64,000 nucleotides of DNA from JBMDXB01 sp048594975 (GTDB taxonomy: Bacteria > Acidobacteriota > Vicinamibacteria > Vicinamibacterales > 2-12-FULL-66-21): assembly GCA_048594975.1 (NCBI GenBank), contig JBMDXQ010000067.1:62001-126000 (forward strand), given 5' to 3'. Below are positions 34,941 to 43,144 of this stretch, piece by piece. A program made the position numbers and the translations under genes. The notes beneath the pieces were generated by a model. That model searched no databases and was not told the origin of the DNA. It worked only from the letters and a program-made list of their open reading frames with translations. Position 1 is the first letter of the stretch; every line of letters starts with the position of its first letter.

Positions 34941-36029
34941 ATGCATCCGATCCTGGCGCACCGGCGGCGCCTCGCGCTGTACCTGCTGTTCTGGGCCGCA
35001 TTCGGCGCGCTGCTCGCGGTGCTGCTGTCGCTGCAGTCGGATCTGCCGCGCTGGGTGGCGGCGCTGGTGGCGCTGCCGCTCTCGCTGGTGTACGGGAGCG
35101 TGTGCCTCTCCGCCTGGTACGTCTCGCGCAGCCTGCCGCTCGCGCGCACCGGCACGATCCGCATCGCCGCCACCGCGACGACCTCGGCGTTGGTGACCGG
35201 CGCCGCGTGGCTGCTCATCGCGCGCGGCTGGCGGCGCGTGCTGGAATGGCTCGGCGCACTCGATGCCACCGCCGGCACGGCCGGGACGCAGGTGCTGTTG
35301 TTCGGCTTCGGCGTCCTGCTCTACCTGCTCTCGCTGGCGGTCAGCTACCTGCTCGCCGCGTTCGAGCAGTCGCAGGAGGCGGAGCGGCAGGGCCTGCAGG
35401 TGCAGGTCTTCGCCCGCGAGGCGGAGCTGCGGTCGCTGCGTGCGCAGATCGACCCGCATTTCCTGTTCAACAGCCTGCACTCGATCAGCGCGCTCACCAT
35501 GATCGATCCGCAGGCGGCGCGGCGCATGTGCGTGCTGCTCGCCGATTTCCTGCGCGAGAGCCTGGCGCTCGGCGCGGAGGCGCGCATCACCCTCGGCCAG
35601 GAGCTGCGCCTCGCCGAGCGCTACCTCGAGGTCGAGCGTGTGCGCTTCGGCGACCGGCTGCAGGTGACGATCGACGCGGGCGGTGCCGAGCGCGTCCTGG
35701 TGCCGCCGCTGCTGCTGCAGCCGATCGTGGAGAATGCCGTCACCCACGGCATCGCGCACACGCTCGACGGCGGCACGGTTCGGATTGCGGCGGCGGCGAG
35801 CGCCGCGTCGGTGCGCATCACCGTCGAGAACCCGTGCGATCCCGGCCGGCCGAAAGCCACGGGAACGGGTGTGGGCCTGGCCAACGTGCGCGCGCGGCTG
35901 CGCGCCCTGCACGGCGACGAGGCGCGGGTGACGGCGTTCGAAACCGACGGCCGCTGGCGGGTGGAGGTTGCGCTGCCGGCGGTGGCCGCGGAATCATCGC
36001 TGGAGCGGAGCGCAACACCCCATGACTGA
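34941..36029 (+). CDS. LytS/YehU-type sensor histidine kinase
   Basis: A 362-residue membrane kinase with four N-terminal helices. A short coiled-coil leads into the His_kinase domain, with the phospho-acceptor His in QIDPHFLFNSLHSI. The ATPase region has VPPLLLQPIVENAVTHGI (N box) and GTGVGLANVRARLRAL (G box). This is the LytS/AlgZ class that pairs with LytTR regulators. The stop overlaps the ATG of the regulator by a few bases. The preceding LiaF-like genes may supply the signal input, by analogy with LiaFSR. Confidence 0.93.
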   Translation: MHPILAHRRRLALYLLFWAAFGALLAVLLSLQSDLPRWVAALVALPLSLVYGSVCLSAWYVSRSLPLARTGTIRIAATATTSALVTGAAWLLIARGWRRVLEWLGALDATAGTAGTQVLLFGFGVLLYLLSLAVSYLLAAFEQSQEAERQGLQVQVFAREAELRSLRAQIDPHFLFNSLHSISALTMIDPQAARRMCVLLADFLRESLALGAEARITLGQELRLAERYLEVERVRFGDRLQVTIDAGGAERVLVPPLLLQPIVENAVTHGIAHTLDGGTVRIAAAASAASVRITVENPCDPGRPKATGTGVGLANVRARLRALHGDEARVTAFETDGRWRVEVALPAVAAESSLERSATPHD

Positions 36030-36777
36030 CACCGGACGGCCGCTGCGCGTGGTGATCGTGGACGACGAGCCGCTCGCCCGGGCGGTGGTGCGCGAGTACC
36101 TCGCCGCCTTTCCCGAGGTCGAGGTGCTGGCGGAGTGCAGCAACGGTTTCGAGGCGGTGAAGGCGGTCGCGGAGCGCAAGCCGGATCTGATGTTCCTCGA
36201 CGTGCAGATGCCGAAGTTGAGCGGCTTCGAGGTGCTCGAGCTGGTCGGCGGCGAGGTCGCGGTGGTGTTCACGACCGCCTACGATCAGTACGCGCTGCGC
36301 GCCTTCGAGGTGCACGCGGTGGACTATCTGCTGAAGCCGTTCAGCGCGGAGCGCTTCGGCCAGGCGCTGGCGCGGGCCCGCGCGCGCCTCGCGGCGCGCG
36401 AGCCGCTGCCGGTCGAGGCGCTGCTCGCCGAGACGCGGCCGAAGCCGGGCACGCCGGCCGAGCGGGTGCTGATCCGCGACGGCGCACAGGTGCACGTGCT
36501 CGCCGTGGACACGATCGACTACGTCGAGGCGCAGGACGACTACGTCTGTTTCAAGGCGGACGGGAAGCCGTACCTGAAGGACCAGACGCTCGCCGCGGTG
36601 GAGGCGTCGCTCGACCCGACGCGCTTCGTCCGCATCCACCGCTCCTACCTGTTGAACATCGAGCGCATCGCCCGTGTGGAGCTGTACGCCAAGGACAGCC
36701 GGGTGGCGATCCTGCGCGACGGCACGCGCCTGCCGGTGAGCCGCGCCGGCTACGCGCGGCTGGCGAAGCTGCTCTAG
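36022..36777 (+). CDS. LytTR-family response regulator
   Basis: A 251-residue regulator. The receiver domain (about 8-125) has acidic residues VDDE, the phospho-acceptor Asp60 in LMFLDVQMPKLSG and Lys in DYLLKPFSAERF. The LytTR DNA-binding domain (about 150-251) contains DTIDYVEAQDDYVCFKADGK and RFVRIHRSYLLNIERIARVE. The start overlaps the kinase stop, so the two form a coupled two-component system. Start at 36022 rather than the upstream ATG at 35968, which is kinase-gene shadow. Confidence 0.95.
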   Translation: MTDTGRPLRVVIVDDEPLARAVVREYLAAFPEVEVLAECSNGFEAVKAVAERKPDLMFLDVQMPKLSGFEVLELVGGEVAVVFTTAYDQYALRAFEVHAVDYLLKPFSAERFGQALARARARLAAREPLPVEALLAETRPKPGTPAERVLIRDGAQVHVLAVDTIDYVEAQDDYVCFKADGKPYLKDQTLAAVEASLDPTRFVRIHRSYLLNIERIARVELYAKDSRVAILRDGTRLPVSRAGYARLAKLL

Positions 36778-36795
36778 GCGCCGCGCTGCCCCGGC

Positions 36796-36857
36796 TTGAC
36801 AGCGGTCCCCGTCCAGTGCTAACTACATAGTTAGTTAAACTAACTGACTGGTTAGTT
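36796..36857 (+). promoter_or_regulatory. Promoter and overlapping TetR operator of the efflux operon
   Basis: TTGACA at 36796-36801 is followed after 17-18 bases by a -10-like TAACTA. Overlapping the -10 and start region are nested palindromes: AGTTAGTTAAACTAACT (36829-36845), AACTAAC-TGACTG-GTTAGTT (36838-36857 region) and AACTACATAGTT (36821-36832). The TetR-family gene starts at 36861. Autorepression of the whole operon through these sites is the natural reading. Confidence 0.75.
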
Positions 36858-36860
36858 GAG

Positions 36861-37511
36861 ATGCGCCGTTCCCGACCGGCCGCCGCTGCCCGTCCCGTCG
36901 CCGACGATCGGCCCACCCGCGACCGGGTGTTCGCCGCCGCCGCCGCCGAGTTCGCCGCGCACGGCTTCGCCGGCGCCAACATCGACCGCATCGCCGCCGC
37001 CGCCCGGCTCAACAAGGCGATGATCTACTACCACTTCGCCAGCAAGGCCGAGCTCTACGCCGAGATCCTCCGCGACATGTTCGGCGCCGTGGCGGCGCGC
37101 GTGCAGCAGTCGGCCGCCTCGGCCGCCGCCCCGGAGGACAAGGTGCGGCAGTTCGTCCTCGCCATCGCCGCCGAGGCGGAGGCGCGGCCGCACTTCCCGC
37201 CGATCTGGTTCCGCGAGATCGCCGAAGGCGGCGTCCACCTCGACGCCGGCACCCTCCAGCACGTCGCCGCCGTGGTCGGCACGCTCCGCCGCATCATCGA
37301 GGAGGGCGCCCGCGCCGGCCGGTTCCGGCGCATCAACCCGTTCCTCGTCCACGCCGGGATCATCGGGCCGCTGCTGCTGTTCTTCGCGAGCCAGCGGCTG
37401 CGCGCGCGGATGGAGAAGGCGGGCGTGCCGCTCACCGCGCTGAGCCGCGACCAGGTGCTGCGCCACATCCAGGAGCTCGCGATCGCAACGCTCGAAGGAC
37501 GGACGTCATGA
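36861..37511 (+). CDS. TetR-family repressor of the efflux operon
   Basis: A 216-residue regulator. The N-terminal helix-turn-helix is FAAHGFAGANIDRIAAAARLNKAMIYYHFASKAELYAEIL, followed by an all-helical ligand-binding domain. Its start is three bases after the last half-site of a symmetrical AGTTAGTT-type operator, so it probably represses its own operon. The last four bases overlap the start of the HlyD-type gene (ATGA). Position and operon content match CecR (YbiH) of the E. coli ybhGFSR locus. Ligand unknown. Confidence 0.93.
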   Translation: MRRSRPAAAARPVADDRPTRDRVFAAAAAEFAAHGFAGANIDRIAAAARLNKAMIYYHFASKAELYAEILRDMFGAVAARVQQSAASAAAPEDKVRQFVLAIAAEAEARPHFPPIWFREIAEGGVHLDAGTLQHVAAVVGTLRRIIEEGARAGRFRRINPFLVHAGIIGPLLLFFASQRLRARMEKAGVPLTALSRDQVLRHIQELAIATLEGRTS

Positions 37512-38584
37512 CCACAGCACGGACCGGGGCCGGGCGAGGACGGCGCGCGGACGGCAAGCGCCCGCCGTGGCGGCGGCGCCGCTGCGGGACGGCCGCCGTC
37601 GTCGCCACCGTCACCCTCGCGCTCGCGGCGCCCGGCTGCGGAGGCGACGGCGAGGACGCACTCCCGCGCGCATCGGGCTACGTGGAGGCGACCGAAGTCC
37701 GCGTGTCACCGGAGGTGGGGGGCCGGGTCCTCGAGATCGCCGTCGAGGAGGGGCAGCGGATTGCCACCGGGGCCGTGATCGCGCGGCTCGACACCGCCGA
37801 CGTCCAGCTCGCGCTGGCGCGCGCGCGCGCCGAGCGCGATCAGGCCACGGCGCAGCTGAAGCTGCTCGAGGCCGGTGCGCGCGTCGAGGACATCCGCCAG
37901 GCGCGTGCGCAGGCGGAGTCGGCGAACGCGGAGGTGGCCGCCGCCGAATCCGAGCTGCAGGCGGCGGCCGCCGACCTGCAGCGCTTCGAGCAGCTGCTCA
38001 AGGCGAACGCCGGATCGCGGAAGCAGCGCGACGATGCGGCGACCCGCCGCGAGGTCGCGGACGCGCGCGTCGCGGCGGCGACGGACCGCGCCCGTGCGGC
38101 CGCGGAGGCGGTCGCGCGGCTCCGCGCCGGTTCGCGTCCGGACGAGATCGCCGCCGCCCGCGCGCGCGTCGCGGCGATCGATGCGCAGATCGCGATGCTC
38201 GCCAAGGCGGAGCGCGACGCCACGCTGCTCGCGCCGCTCGCCGGCGTGGTCACGTCGAAGCTGGTGGACGCCGGCGAGATGGTCGCGCCACGCACGCCCA
38301 TCGTGGTCGTCACCGAGCTGGACAAGGCATGGGCAAACGTTTACGTCGACGAGCCGGTGGTGCCCCGGCTCCGCCTCGGGCAGAAGGCGACAGTGTTCAC
38401 CGACGCCGGGCAGCGCCTCGAGGGCACGGTCACCTTCATCTCGCCGAAGGCGGAGTTCACGCCGCGCAACGTGCAGACGGCGGAGGAACGCGCGAAGCTG
38501 GTGTACCGGTTGAAGGTGGCGGTTGACAACCGGGAAGGCATCCTCAAAGTCGGGATGCCCGTCGAAGTGGAGCTCGGTTCGTGA
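37508..38584 (+). CDS. HlyD/YbhG-like membrane-fusion lipoprotein
   Basis: A 358-residue periplasmic adaptor. An arginine-rich start leads into a signal peptide with lipobox-like LAAPGC (Cys38). Then come a biotinyl-lipoyl half (VSPEVGGRVLEIAVEEGQRIATGAVIARLD), a long helical hairpin at about 100-235 (QATAQLKLLEAGARVEDIRQARAQAESANAEV...), and the second lipoyl half and beta-barrel (LLAPLAGVVTSKLVDAGEMV; VNVYVDEPVVPRLRLGQKATVF-like). It should bridge the ABC transporter and TolC. Overlaps tetR by four bases. A 181-base gap with a strong hairpin follows before the first ATPase gene. Confidence 0.93.
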   Translation: MTTARTGAGRGRRADGKRPPWRRRRCGTAAVVATVTLALAAPGCGGDGEDALPRASGYVEATEVRVSPEVGGRVLEIAVEEGQRIATGAVIARLDTADVQLALARARAERDQATAQLKLLEAGARVEDIRQARAQAESANAEVAAAESELQAAAADLQRFEQLLKANAGSRKQRDDAATRREVADARVAAATDRARAAAEAVARLRAGSRPDEIAAARARVAAIDAQIAMLAKAERDATLLAPLAGVVTSKLVDAGEMVAPRTPIVVVTELDKAWANVYVDEPVVPRLRLGQKATVFTDAGQRLEGTVTFISPKAEFTPRNVQTAEERAKLVYRLKVAVDNREGILKVGMPVEVELGS

Positions 38585-38668
38585 GCGGACACCAGGCCCG
38601 CGCGCGAAGTGCGCGTCGAGCGCGTGGCAGCCGTCAGCCGCCGCGGCGCGCGAATGCGCGACGAGGCA

Positions 38669-38693
38669 GCGCCGGGGGGGAGGCCCCCGGCGC
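38669..38693 (+). promoter_or_regulatory. Perfect 10-bp hairpin with GGAGG loop
   Basis: GCGCCGGGGG (38669-38678) pairs perfectly with CCCCCGGCGC (38684-38693) around the loop GGAGG. It lies between the HlyD-type and first ATPase genes. With no T-run after it, it is more likely an mRNA-processing, stability or attenuation element than a terminator. The surrounding 110 bases resemble two other intergenic regions in this window (about 44335-44400 and 55120-55205). Confidence 0.65.
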
Positions 38694-38765
38694 ACACAGA
38701 AAAGTGGGGCATTGAGAGAAGAACGACCCCCGCGTGATTCGCGGGTTCGGGGAGAGCCCTCGTCC

Positions 38766-39686
38766 ATGACGATCATCCAGCTCGAGAACGTGACGAAGCG
38801 CTACGGCGCGACCACCGCCCTCTCGGGCGTCGCATTCGCGATCGAGCGCGGGGAGATGTTCGGCATCATCGGGCCGGACGGCGCCGGGAAGACGACCCTG
38901 ATCCGCGTCCTGTGCGGGCTGCTGCGCGTCGACGGCGGCCGCGTGGACATCATGGGGCGCGACCCGGTGCGCGACCACCGGCAGATGACCGACGGCATCG
39001 GTTACCTGTCGCAGCGCTTCAGCCTCTACGGCGATCTCTCAGTCGACGAGAACATCGCCTTCTTCGCCGACATCCACGGCGTGACCGACTACACGGCCCG
39101 GCGCGATCGCCTGCTCGACATGACCCGTCTCGCGCCGTTCCGCGACCGCCGGGCCGATCGGCTGTCAGGGGGGATGAAGCAGAAGCTGGCGCTCGCCTGC
39201 ACGCTCGTGCACGAGCCGGAGATCATCCTGCTCGACGAGCCGACGACCGGGGTGGATCCGGTCTCGCGGCGCGAGTTCTGGAAGCTGCTGTCGGAGTTCC
39301 TCGCTCACGGCCTGACCATCGTCATGGCCACGCCCTACCTCGACGAGGCGGAGCGCTGCTCGCGGATCGCGCTGCTCAGCGAGGGCCGCGTCCTCGCCGT
39401 GGACGTCCCACGGCGGCTGCAGGAGCGGTTCGAAGGGGAGTTGTACGAGGTCGTGGCCGCGCCGCACCGCTCGGCGTTCGCCGCGCTCGCGGGCGTGGAC
39501 GGCGTGCTCGACCGACAGACGTTCGGCGAGCGGATGCACGTGCGCGTGCCCGCCGGGCGCGGCGTGGACATCGCCGCGGCGATGCGCCGCGCGCTCGAGG
39601 AGGCGAGCGTGCGGGTGGAGTCGGTCCGCCGGATCGTGCCCTCGCTCGAGGACGTGTTCATCGACCGGGTACGGAGCGCGCGGTGA
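38766..39686 (+). CDS. ABC transporter ATPase, N-terminal-half-of-YbhF type
   Basis: A 306-residue nucleotide-binding protein. Walker A reads GPDGAGKTTLIRV, the Q-loop region is LSQRFSLYGDLSVDENI, the signature LSGGMKQKLALA, Walker B IILLDEPTTGVDPVSRREFW. It aligns with the first ATPase domain of the double-ATPase YbhF of E. coli; here the two halves are separate genes. A C-terminal region of about 80 residues (PSLEDVFIDRV) is typical of drug-type ABC-2 exporters. The H-loop is unusual: where the switch histidine stands in the paralogue (VTTHYLDEAERC), this one has MATPYLDEAERC, so His is replaced by Pro. Confidence 0.93.
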   Translation: MTIIQLENVTKRYGATTALSGVAFAIERGEMFGIIGPDGAGKTTLIRVLCGLLRVDGGRVDIMGRDPVRDHRQMTDGIGYLSQRFSLYGDLSVDENIAFFADIHGVTDYTARRDRLLDMTRLAPFRDRRADRLSGGMKQKLALACTLVHEPEIILLDEPTTGVDPVSRREFWKLLSEFLAHGLTIVMATPYLDEAERCSRIALLSEGRVLAVDVPRRLQERFEGELYEVVAAPHRSAFAALAGVDGVLDRQTFGERMHVRVPAGRGVDIAAAMRRALEEASVRVESVRRIVPSLEDVFIDRVRSAR

Positions 39687-39719
39687 GCGCGCGGCAAGGA
39701 TGCACAGGCGGGTGAAGCC

Positions 39720-41027
39720 GTGAAGCGATTGCTATTCGTGTTGTTGGTGCTGGCCGCCGGCCGGGTGACGGTGGCGGCGCAGGAGATCCCGCTCACGCTC
39801 GACGAGGCGGTCGCCCGCGCGGTGAAGGAGAGCCCGCGGGCGGCGGAGCTTCGCGCCCGGGAAGAGGGGTCGCGTGCGGCAGTCGAGTCGCGCGCCGCTG
39901 CGGCGCGCCCGCACCTGTCGGTCCAGGGCGGATACACCCGCACCAACCACGTGCCGATCTTCGCCGTTCCGCGCGACGGCCGCCTGGTCGTGCTGTACCC
40001 CGACGTCCCCGACAACTTCCGCTCGCGCCTCGACGCCACCTGGCCGATCTACACCGGCGGGCGCACCGAGTCGCTCGTTGCCGCCGCACGGGCCGAGGCC
40101 GAGGGGGCGCGGCAGGATCTCGGCGCGGTCGAGGCGGACCTGGCCTTCGAAGCGGCGCGGGCGTACTGGAGCGCCGTGACCGCGGCCGAGGGCGTCCAGG
40201 TCGTCGAACAGTCGCTCGCGCGCCTGGACGTGCACATTCGTGACCTGCGCGTGCGGTTCGACACCGGGTTCATCCCGCCGAACGAGGTGCTGACGGCCGA
40301 AGCGCAGCGGGCGCGCCAGCAGGTCCTGGTGATCGAGGCGCGCAACGCCGCCGAGCTGGCGCTCGCGGACCTGCGGCGGCTCGTCGACCTTCCCGCCGGC
40401 GTGCCCGTGAAACTGGCGACGCCGCTGACGGCGCCGGGGCTGCCCGCGGCGGCGATCGACGAGCAGATCGCTCAGGCGAAAGCCGCGCGGCCGGAGCGCT
40501 CCGCGCTCGTGCATCGCATCGAGGCAGCCGCCGCGCGCGTGCAGGCCGCCGGATCCTCGAGTCGTCCCGCGGTCGCGATCGCCGGCGGCTTCGACTACAG
40601 CCGGCCGAACCCGCGCTTCTTCCCGCGCGTCGATACGTGGCAGGACTCGTGGGACGTGTCGGTCCACGCCTCGTGGTCGCTCTGGGACGGCGGGCGGCGT
40701 GTGGCGGAGGTGGCGGAAGCGTCCGCCGCCGAACGATCGCTGCGCGCCCGGCTCGAGGAGTTCGACAGCGTCGTCGCGCTCGACGTGCGCCAGCGCCGGC
40801 TCGATCTCGAAGCGGGCATCGCCGCCGCTGGCGCCGCCGCGGAGGGGGTGCGCAGCGGTGCGGAGGCCCGCCGCGTGGTGGACGAGCGCTTCGCCGCCGG
40901 GGTCGCAACCAGCACGGAGCTGCTCGACGCGCAGGTCGCGCTCCTGCAGGCGGAGCTCGATCGCACGCGCGCGCTCGCCGGCGCGCGCATCGCCGAGGCG
41001 CGATTGCGGCGCGCGCTCGGCCAGTGA
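39720..41027 (+). CDS. TolC-family outer-membrane efflux protein
   Basis: A 435-residue outer-membrane channel. A signal peptide (KRLLFVLLVLAAGRVTVAAQ) precedes two OEP repeats, each with a long helical hairpin (LTLDEAVARAVKESPRAAELRAREEG; VRFDTGFIPPNEVLTAEAQRARQQ) and short beta strands (PHLSVQGGYTRTN; PAVAIAGGFDYSRPN). Translation starts at GTG 39720. It is inserted between the two ATPase genes of the exporter, so the operon encodes a full inner-to-outer-membrane path. Confidence 0.93.
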   Translation: MKRLLFVLLVLAAGRVTVAAQEIPLTLDEAVARAVKESPRAAELRAREEGSRAAVESRAAAARPHLSVQGGYTRTNHVPIFAVPRDGRLVVLYPDVPDNFRSRLDATWPIYTGGRTESLVAAARAEAEGARQDLGAVEADLAFEAARAYWSAVTAAEGVQVVEQSLARLDVHIRDLRVRFDTGFIPPNEVLTAEAQRARQQVLVIEARNAAELALADLRRLVDLPAGVPVKLATPLTAPGLPAAAIDEQIAQAKAARPERSALVHRIEAAAARVQAAGSSSRPAVAIAGGFDYSRPNPRFFPRVDTWQDSWDVSVHASWSLWDGGRRVAEVAEASAAERSLRARLEEFDSVVALDVRQRRLDLEAGIAAAGAAAEGVRSGAEARRVVDERFAAGVATSTELLDAQVALLQAELDRTRALAGARIAEARLRRALGQ

Positions 41028-41094
41028 ACGCTGCCCGCAGGCCGGAACACCCGCGCGACGACCGCCGGCGCTCCTTCAGGTCGGCCCGACGACG

Positions 41095-42042
41095 ATGAAT
41101 GCCATCGAGGTCAGAGATCTGACGCGCCGCTTCGGCAAGTTCGTGGCCGTCGACCGCGTGAGCTTCGACGTCCGCGAAGGGGAGATCTTCGGCTTCCTGG
41201 GCAGCAACGGCGCCGGCAAGTCGACGACGATTCGGATGCTCTGCGGGCTGCTGCAGCCGACCTCGGGCGCGGCGCGCGTCGGCGGCGTCGACGTCCGCCG
41301 CGACCCCGAGTCGGTGAAGCGACGCATCGGCTACATGTCGCAGCGATTCTCGCTCTACGAGCTGCTCACCGTCGGGCAGAACATCGCCTTCTTCGCCGGG
41401 CTCTACGGGCTGCGCGGCGAGCGGCTCGCGGCGCGCCGCCGCTTCGTGCTCGACATGGCGGGGCTGCAGGGACGCGAGGACGTGCTGACGCGCGACCTCT
41501 CGGGCGGCTGGAAGCAGCGGCTGGCGCTCGGCTGCGCCATTCTCCACGAGCCGCCGATCCTCTTCCTCGACGAGCCCACCGGCGGCGTCGACCCGATCTC
41601 GCGCCGCGAGTTCTGGCAGTTCATCGACGGCCTCGCGAGCGGCGGCGTGACCGTGCTGGTGACCACCCACTACCTGGACGAGGCGGAGCGCTGCCAGCGC
41701 GTCGCGCTGATGCACCGCGGGCGCATCGCCGCGCTCGGGACGGTGGCCGAGGTCAAGCGTGTATTCCGCGACCGCGCCATCGTCGAGATCCGCGCCGACG
41801 ATCCGGTCCGGGCCATGCGCGAGCTCGACGCGATGCCGGAGGTCGAGAAGACGAGTCTGTTCGGCACCGCCGTCCACGCGATGGTCGCGCGCGGGACCGC
41901 GACCACACGGTCGCTCTCGGATCGGCTGCGCGCCGCTGGCATCGCCGTCACCTCCGAGGCCCGGGTAGAGCCTTCGCTCGAAGACGTGTTCCTCGACGTC
42001 GTCGAGCGCAGCGAGCGGGAAGCGGCCGAGGGGGCGGCATGA
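41095..42042 (+). CDS. ABC transporter ATPase, C-terminal-half-of-YbhF type
   Basis: A 315-residue nucleotide-binding protein. Walker A GSNGAGKSTTIRM, Q-loop MSQRFSLYELLTVGQNIAFF, signature LSGGWKQRLALG, Walker B ILFLDEPTGGVDPISRREFW, and an intact switch His in VTTHYLDEAERC. It is about half identical by eye to the first ATPase and corresponds to the second domain of YbhF. It keeps the His that the first lacks, so the heterodimer may have one weak and one consensus catalytic site. The last four bases overlap the first permease gene. Confidence 0.94.
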   Translation: MNAIEVRDLTRRFGKFVAVDRVSFDVREGEIFGFLGSNGAGKSTTIRMLCGLLQPTSGAARVGGVDVRRDPESVKRRIGYMSQRFSLYELLTVGQNIAFFAGLYGLRGERLAARRRFVLDMAGLQGREDVLTRDLSGGWKQRLALGCAILHEPPILFLDEPTGGVDPISRREFWQFIDGLASGGVTVLVTTHYLDEAERCQRVALMHRGRIAALGTVAEVKRVFRDRAIVEIRADDPVRAMRELDAMPEVEKTSLFGTAVHAMVARGTATTRSLSDRLRAAGIAVTSEARVEPSLEDVFLDVVERSEREAAEGAA

Positions 42043-43142
42043 ACAAAGCGCTCGCCGTCGGCCGCAAGGAGCTGCGCCAGATCGTGCGCGACCGGCGCAC
42101 GCTGATGATCCTGCTGTTCTTCCCGGCGTTCGTGCTGGTGATGTTCGGCTACGCGCTGAACTTCGACATCCGCAACGTCGCGCTCGCCGCCGACGACCGC
42201 GACGGGTCGAGCGAGAGCCGTGAGGTGGTCTCGGCGTTCGTGAACTCCGGCTACTTCGAGTTCGTGGCAGCGGCGCGCACACCGGCCGAGGTCGAGCGGC
42301 TGATGGACACCAACGAGATCCGCACCGTCCTGGTGATCCCCGAGGGCTTCGGGCGGCGCGTGCGCGCGGGCGAGACGGCGGAGATCCAGGTGCTCATCAA
42401 CGGCGACAACGCCAATACCGCGCTGACCGTCCTCGGCTACGCGACCGCCATCCTGCAGTCGCTCTCCGCGCAGTACCGCCTGGTGGCGGTCACGCCGCCG
42501 GTGACGGTCGAGCCGCGCATCTGGTACAACCCGGAGCTGCGCAGCAGCCTCTTCCTGGTGCCCGGGCTGATCGCCTACATCGCCATGCTCACCGCGATGA
42601 TCGCCACCGCGCTGTCGGTCGTGCGCGAGAAGGAGCACGGGACCATGGAGCAGGTGAGGATGGCGCCGCTGAGCACGCCGCAGTTCATCGTCGGCAAGAC
42701 GATCCCCTACCTGGTCATCTCGCTCGCATCGTCGATCCTCATCCTGGTCACGTCGCGCATCCTCTTCGGCCTGCCGATGCGCGGTTCGTGGTGGCTGCTG
42801 CTGTTCGCCATCACGCTGTTCCTGGTCGGCGCGCTCGGCACCGGGCTGTTCGTGTCGACCATCGCGGAGACGCAGGTGGTGGCGTTCCAGATGGCGCTCA
42901 TTCTCGCCTTCCTGCCCACCTTCGTCCTCTCCGGCTTCATCTTCCCGATCGCCAACATGCCGCCGCCCATCCAGCTGGTCACCTACGCCATCCCGGCGCG
43001 CTACTTCCTCGTCGCGCTGCGCGGCATCGTGCTCAAGGGGGTGGACGCGCCGCTCATCGCAACGCAGCTGTGGGCGCTCGCGGCCTATTCGTTCGTGGTG
43101 CTGGCGCTGGCATCGATCAGGCTGAAGCGGAGCTGGGTCTGA
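42039..43142 (+). CDS. ABC-2 type permease, YbhS-like
   Basis: A 367-residue permease. One N-terminal helix (RTLMILLFFPAFVLVMFGYALNFD) is followed by a large extracytoplasmic domain of about 140 residues, then five helices toward the C-terminus. Conserved ABC-2 sequence EKEHGTMEQVRMAPLSTPQFIVGKTIPY and FPIANMPPPIQLVTYAIPARYFLVALRGI are present. It pairs with the next permease as a heterodimer. Start overlaps the upstream ATPase by four bases. Confidence 0.94.
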   Translation: MNKALAVGRKELRQIVRDRRTLMILLFFPAFVLVMFGYALNFDIRNVALAADDRDGSSESREVVSAFVNSGYFEFVAAARTPAEVERLMDTNEIRTVLVIPEGFGRRVRAGETAEIQVLINGDNANTALTVLGYATAILQSLSAQYRLVAVTPPVTVEPRIWYNPELRSSLFLVPGLIAYIAMLTAMIATALSVVREKEHGTMEQVRMAPLSTPQFIVGKTIPYLVISLASSILILVTSRILFGLPMRGSWWLLLFAITLFLVGALGTGLFVSTIAETQVVAFQMALILAFLPTFVLSGFIFPIANMPPPIQLVTYAIPARYFLVALRGIVLKGVDAPLIATQLWALAAYSFVVLALASIRLKRSWV

Positions 43143-43144
43143 CG

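Noticed and set aside
34868..36025. 385-residue Ala/Arg-rich open frame over the LytS gene
   Set aside because: It is a different-frame shadow of the kinase gene; the kinase frame has the His and ATP-binding motifs.
40270..42282. 670-residue minus-strand open frame across tolC and the second ATPase
   Set aside because: Antisense shadow without motifs; the plus-strand genes are well supported.
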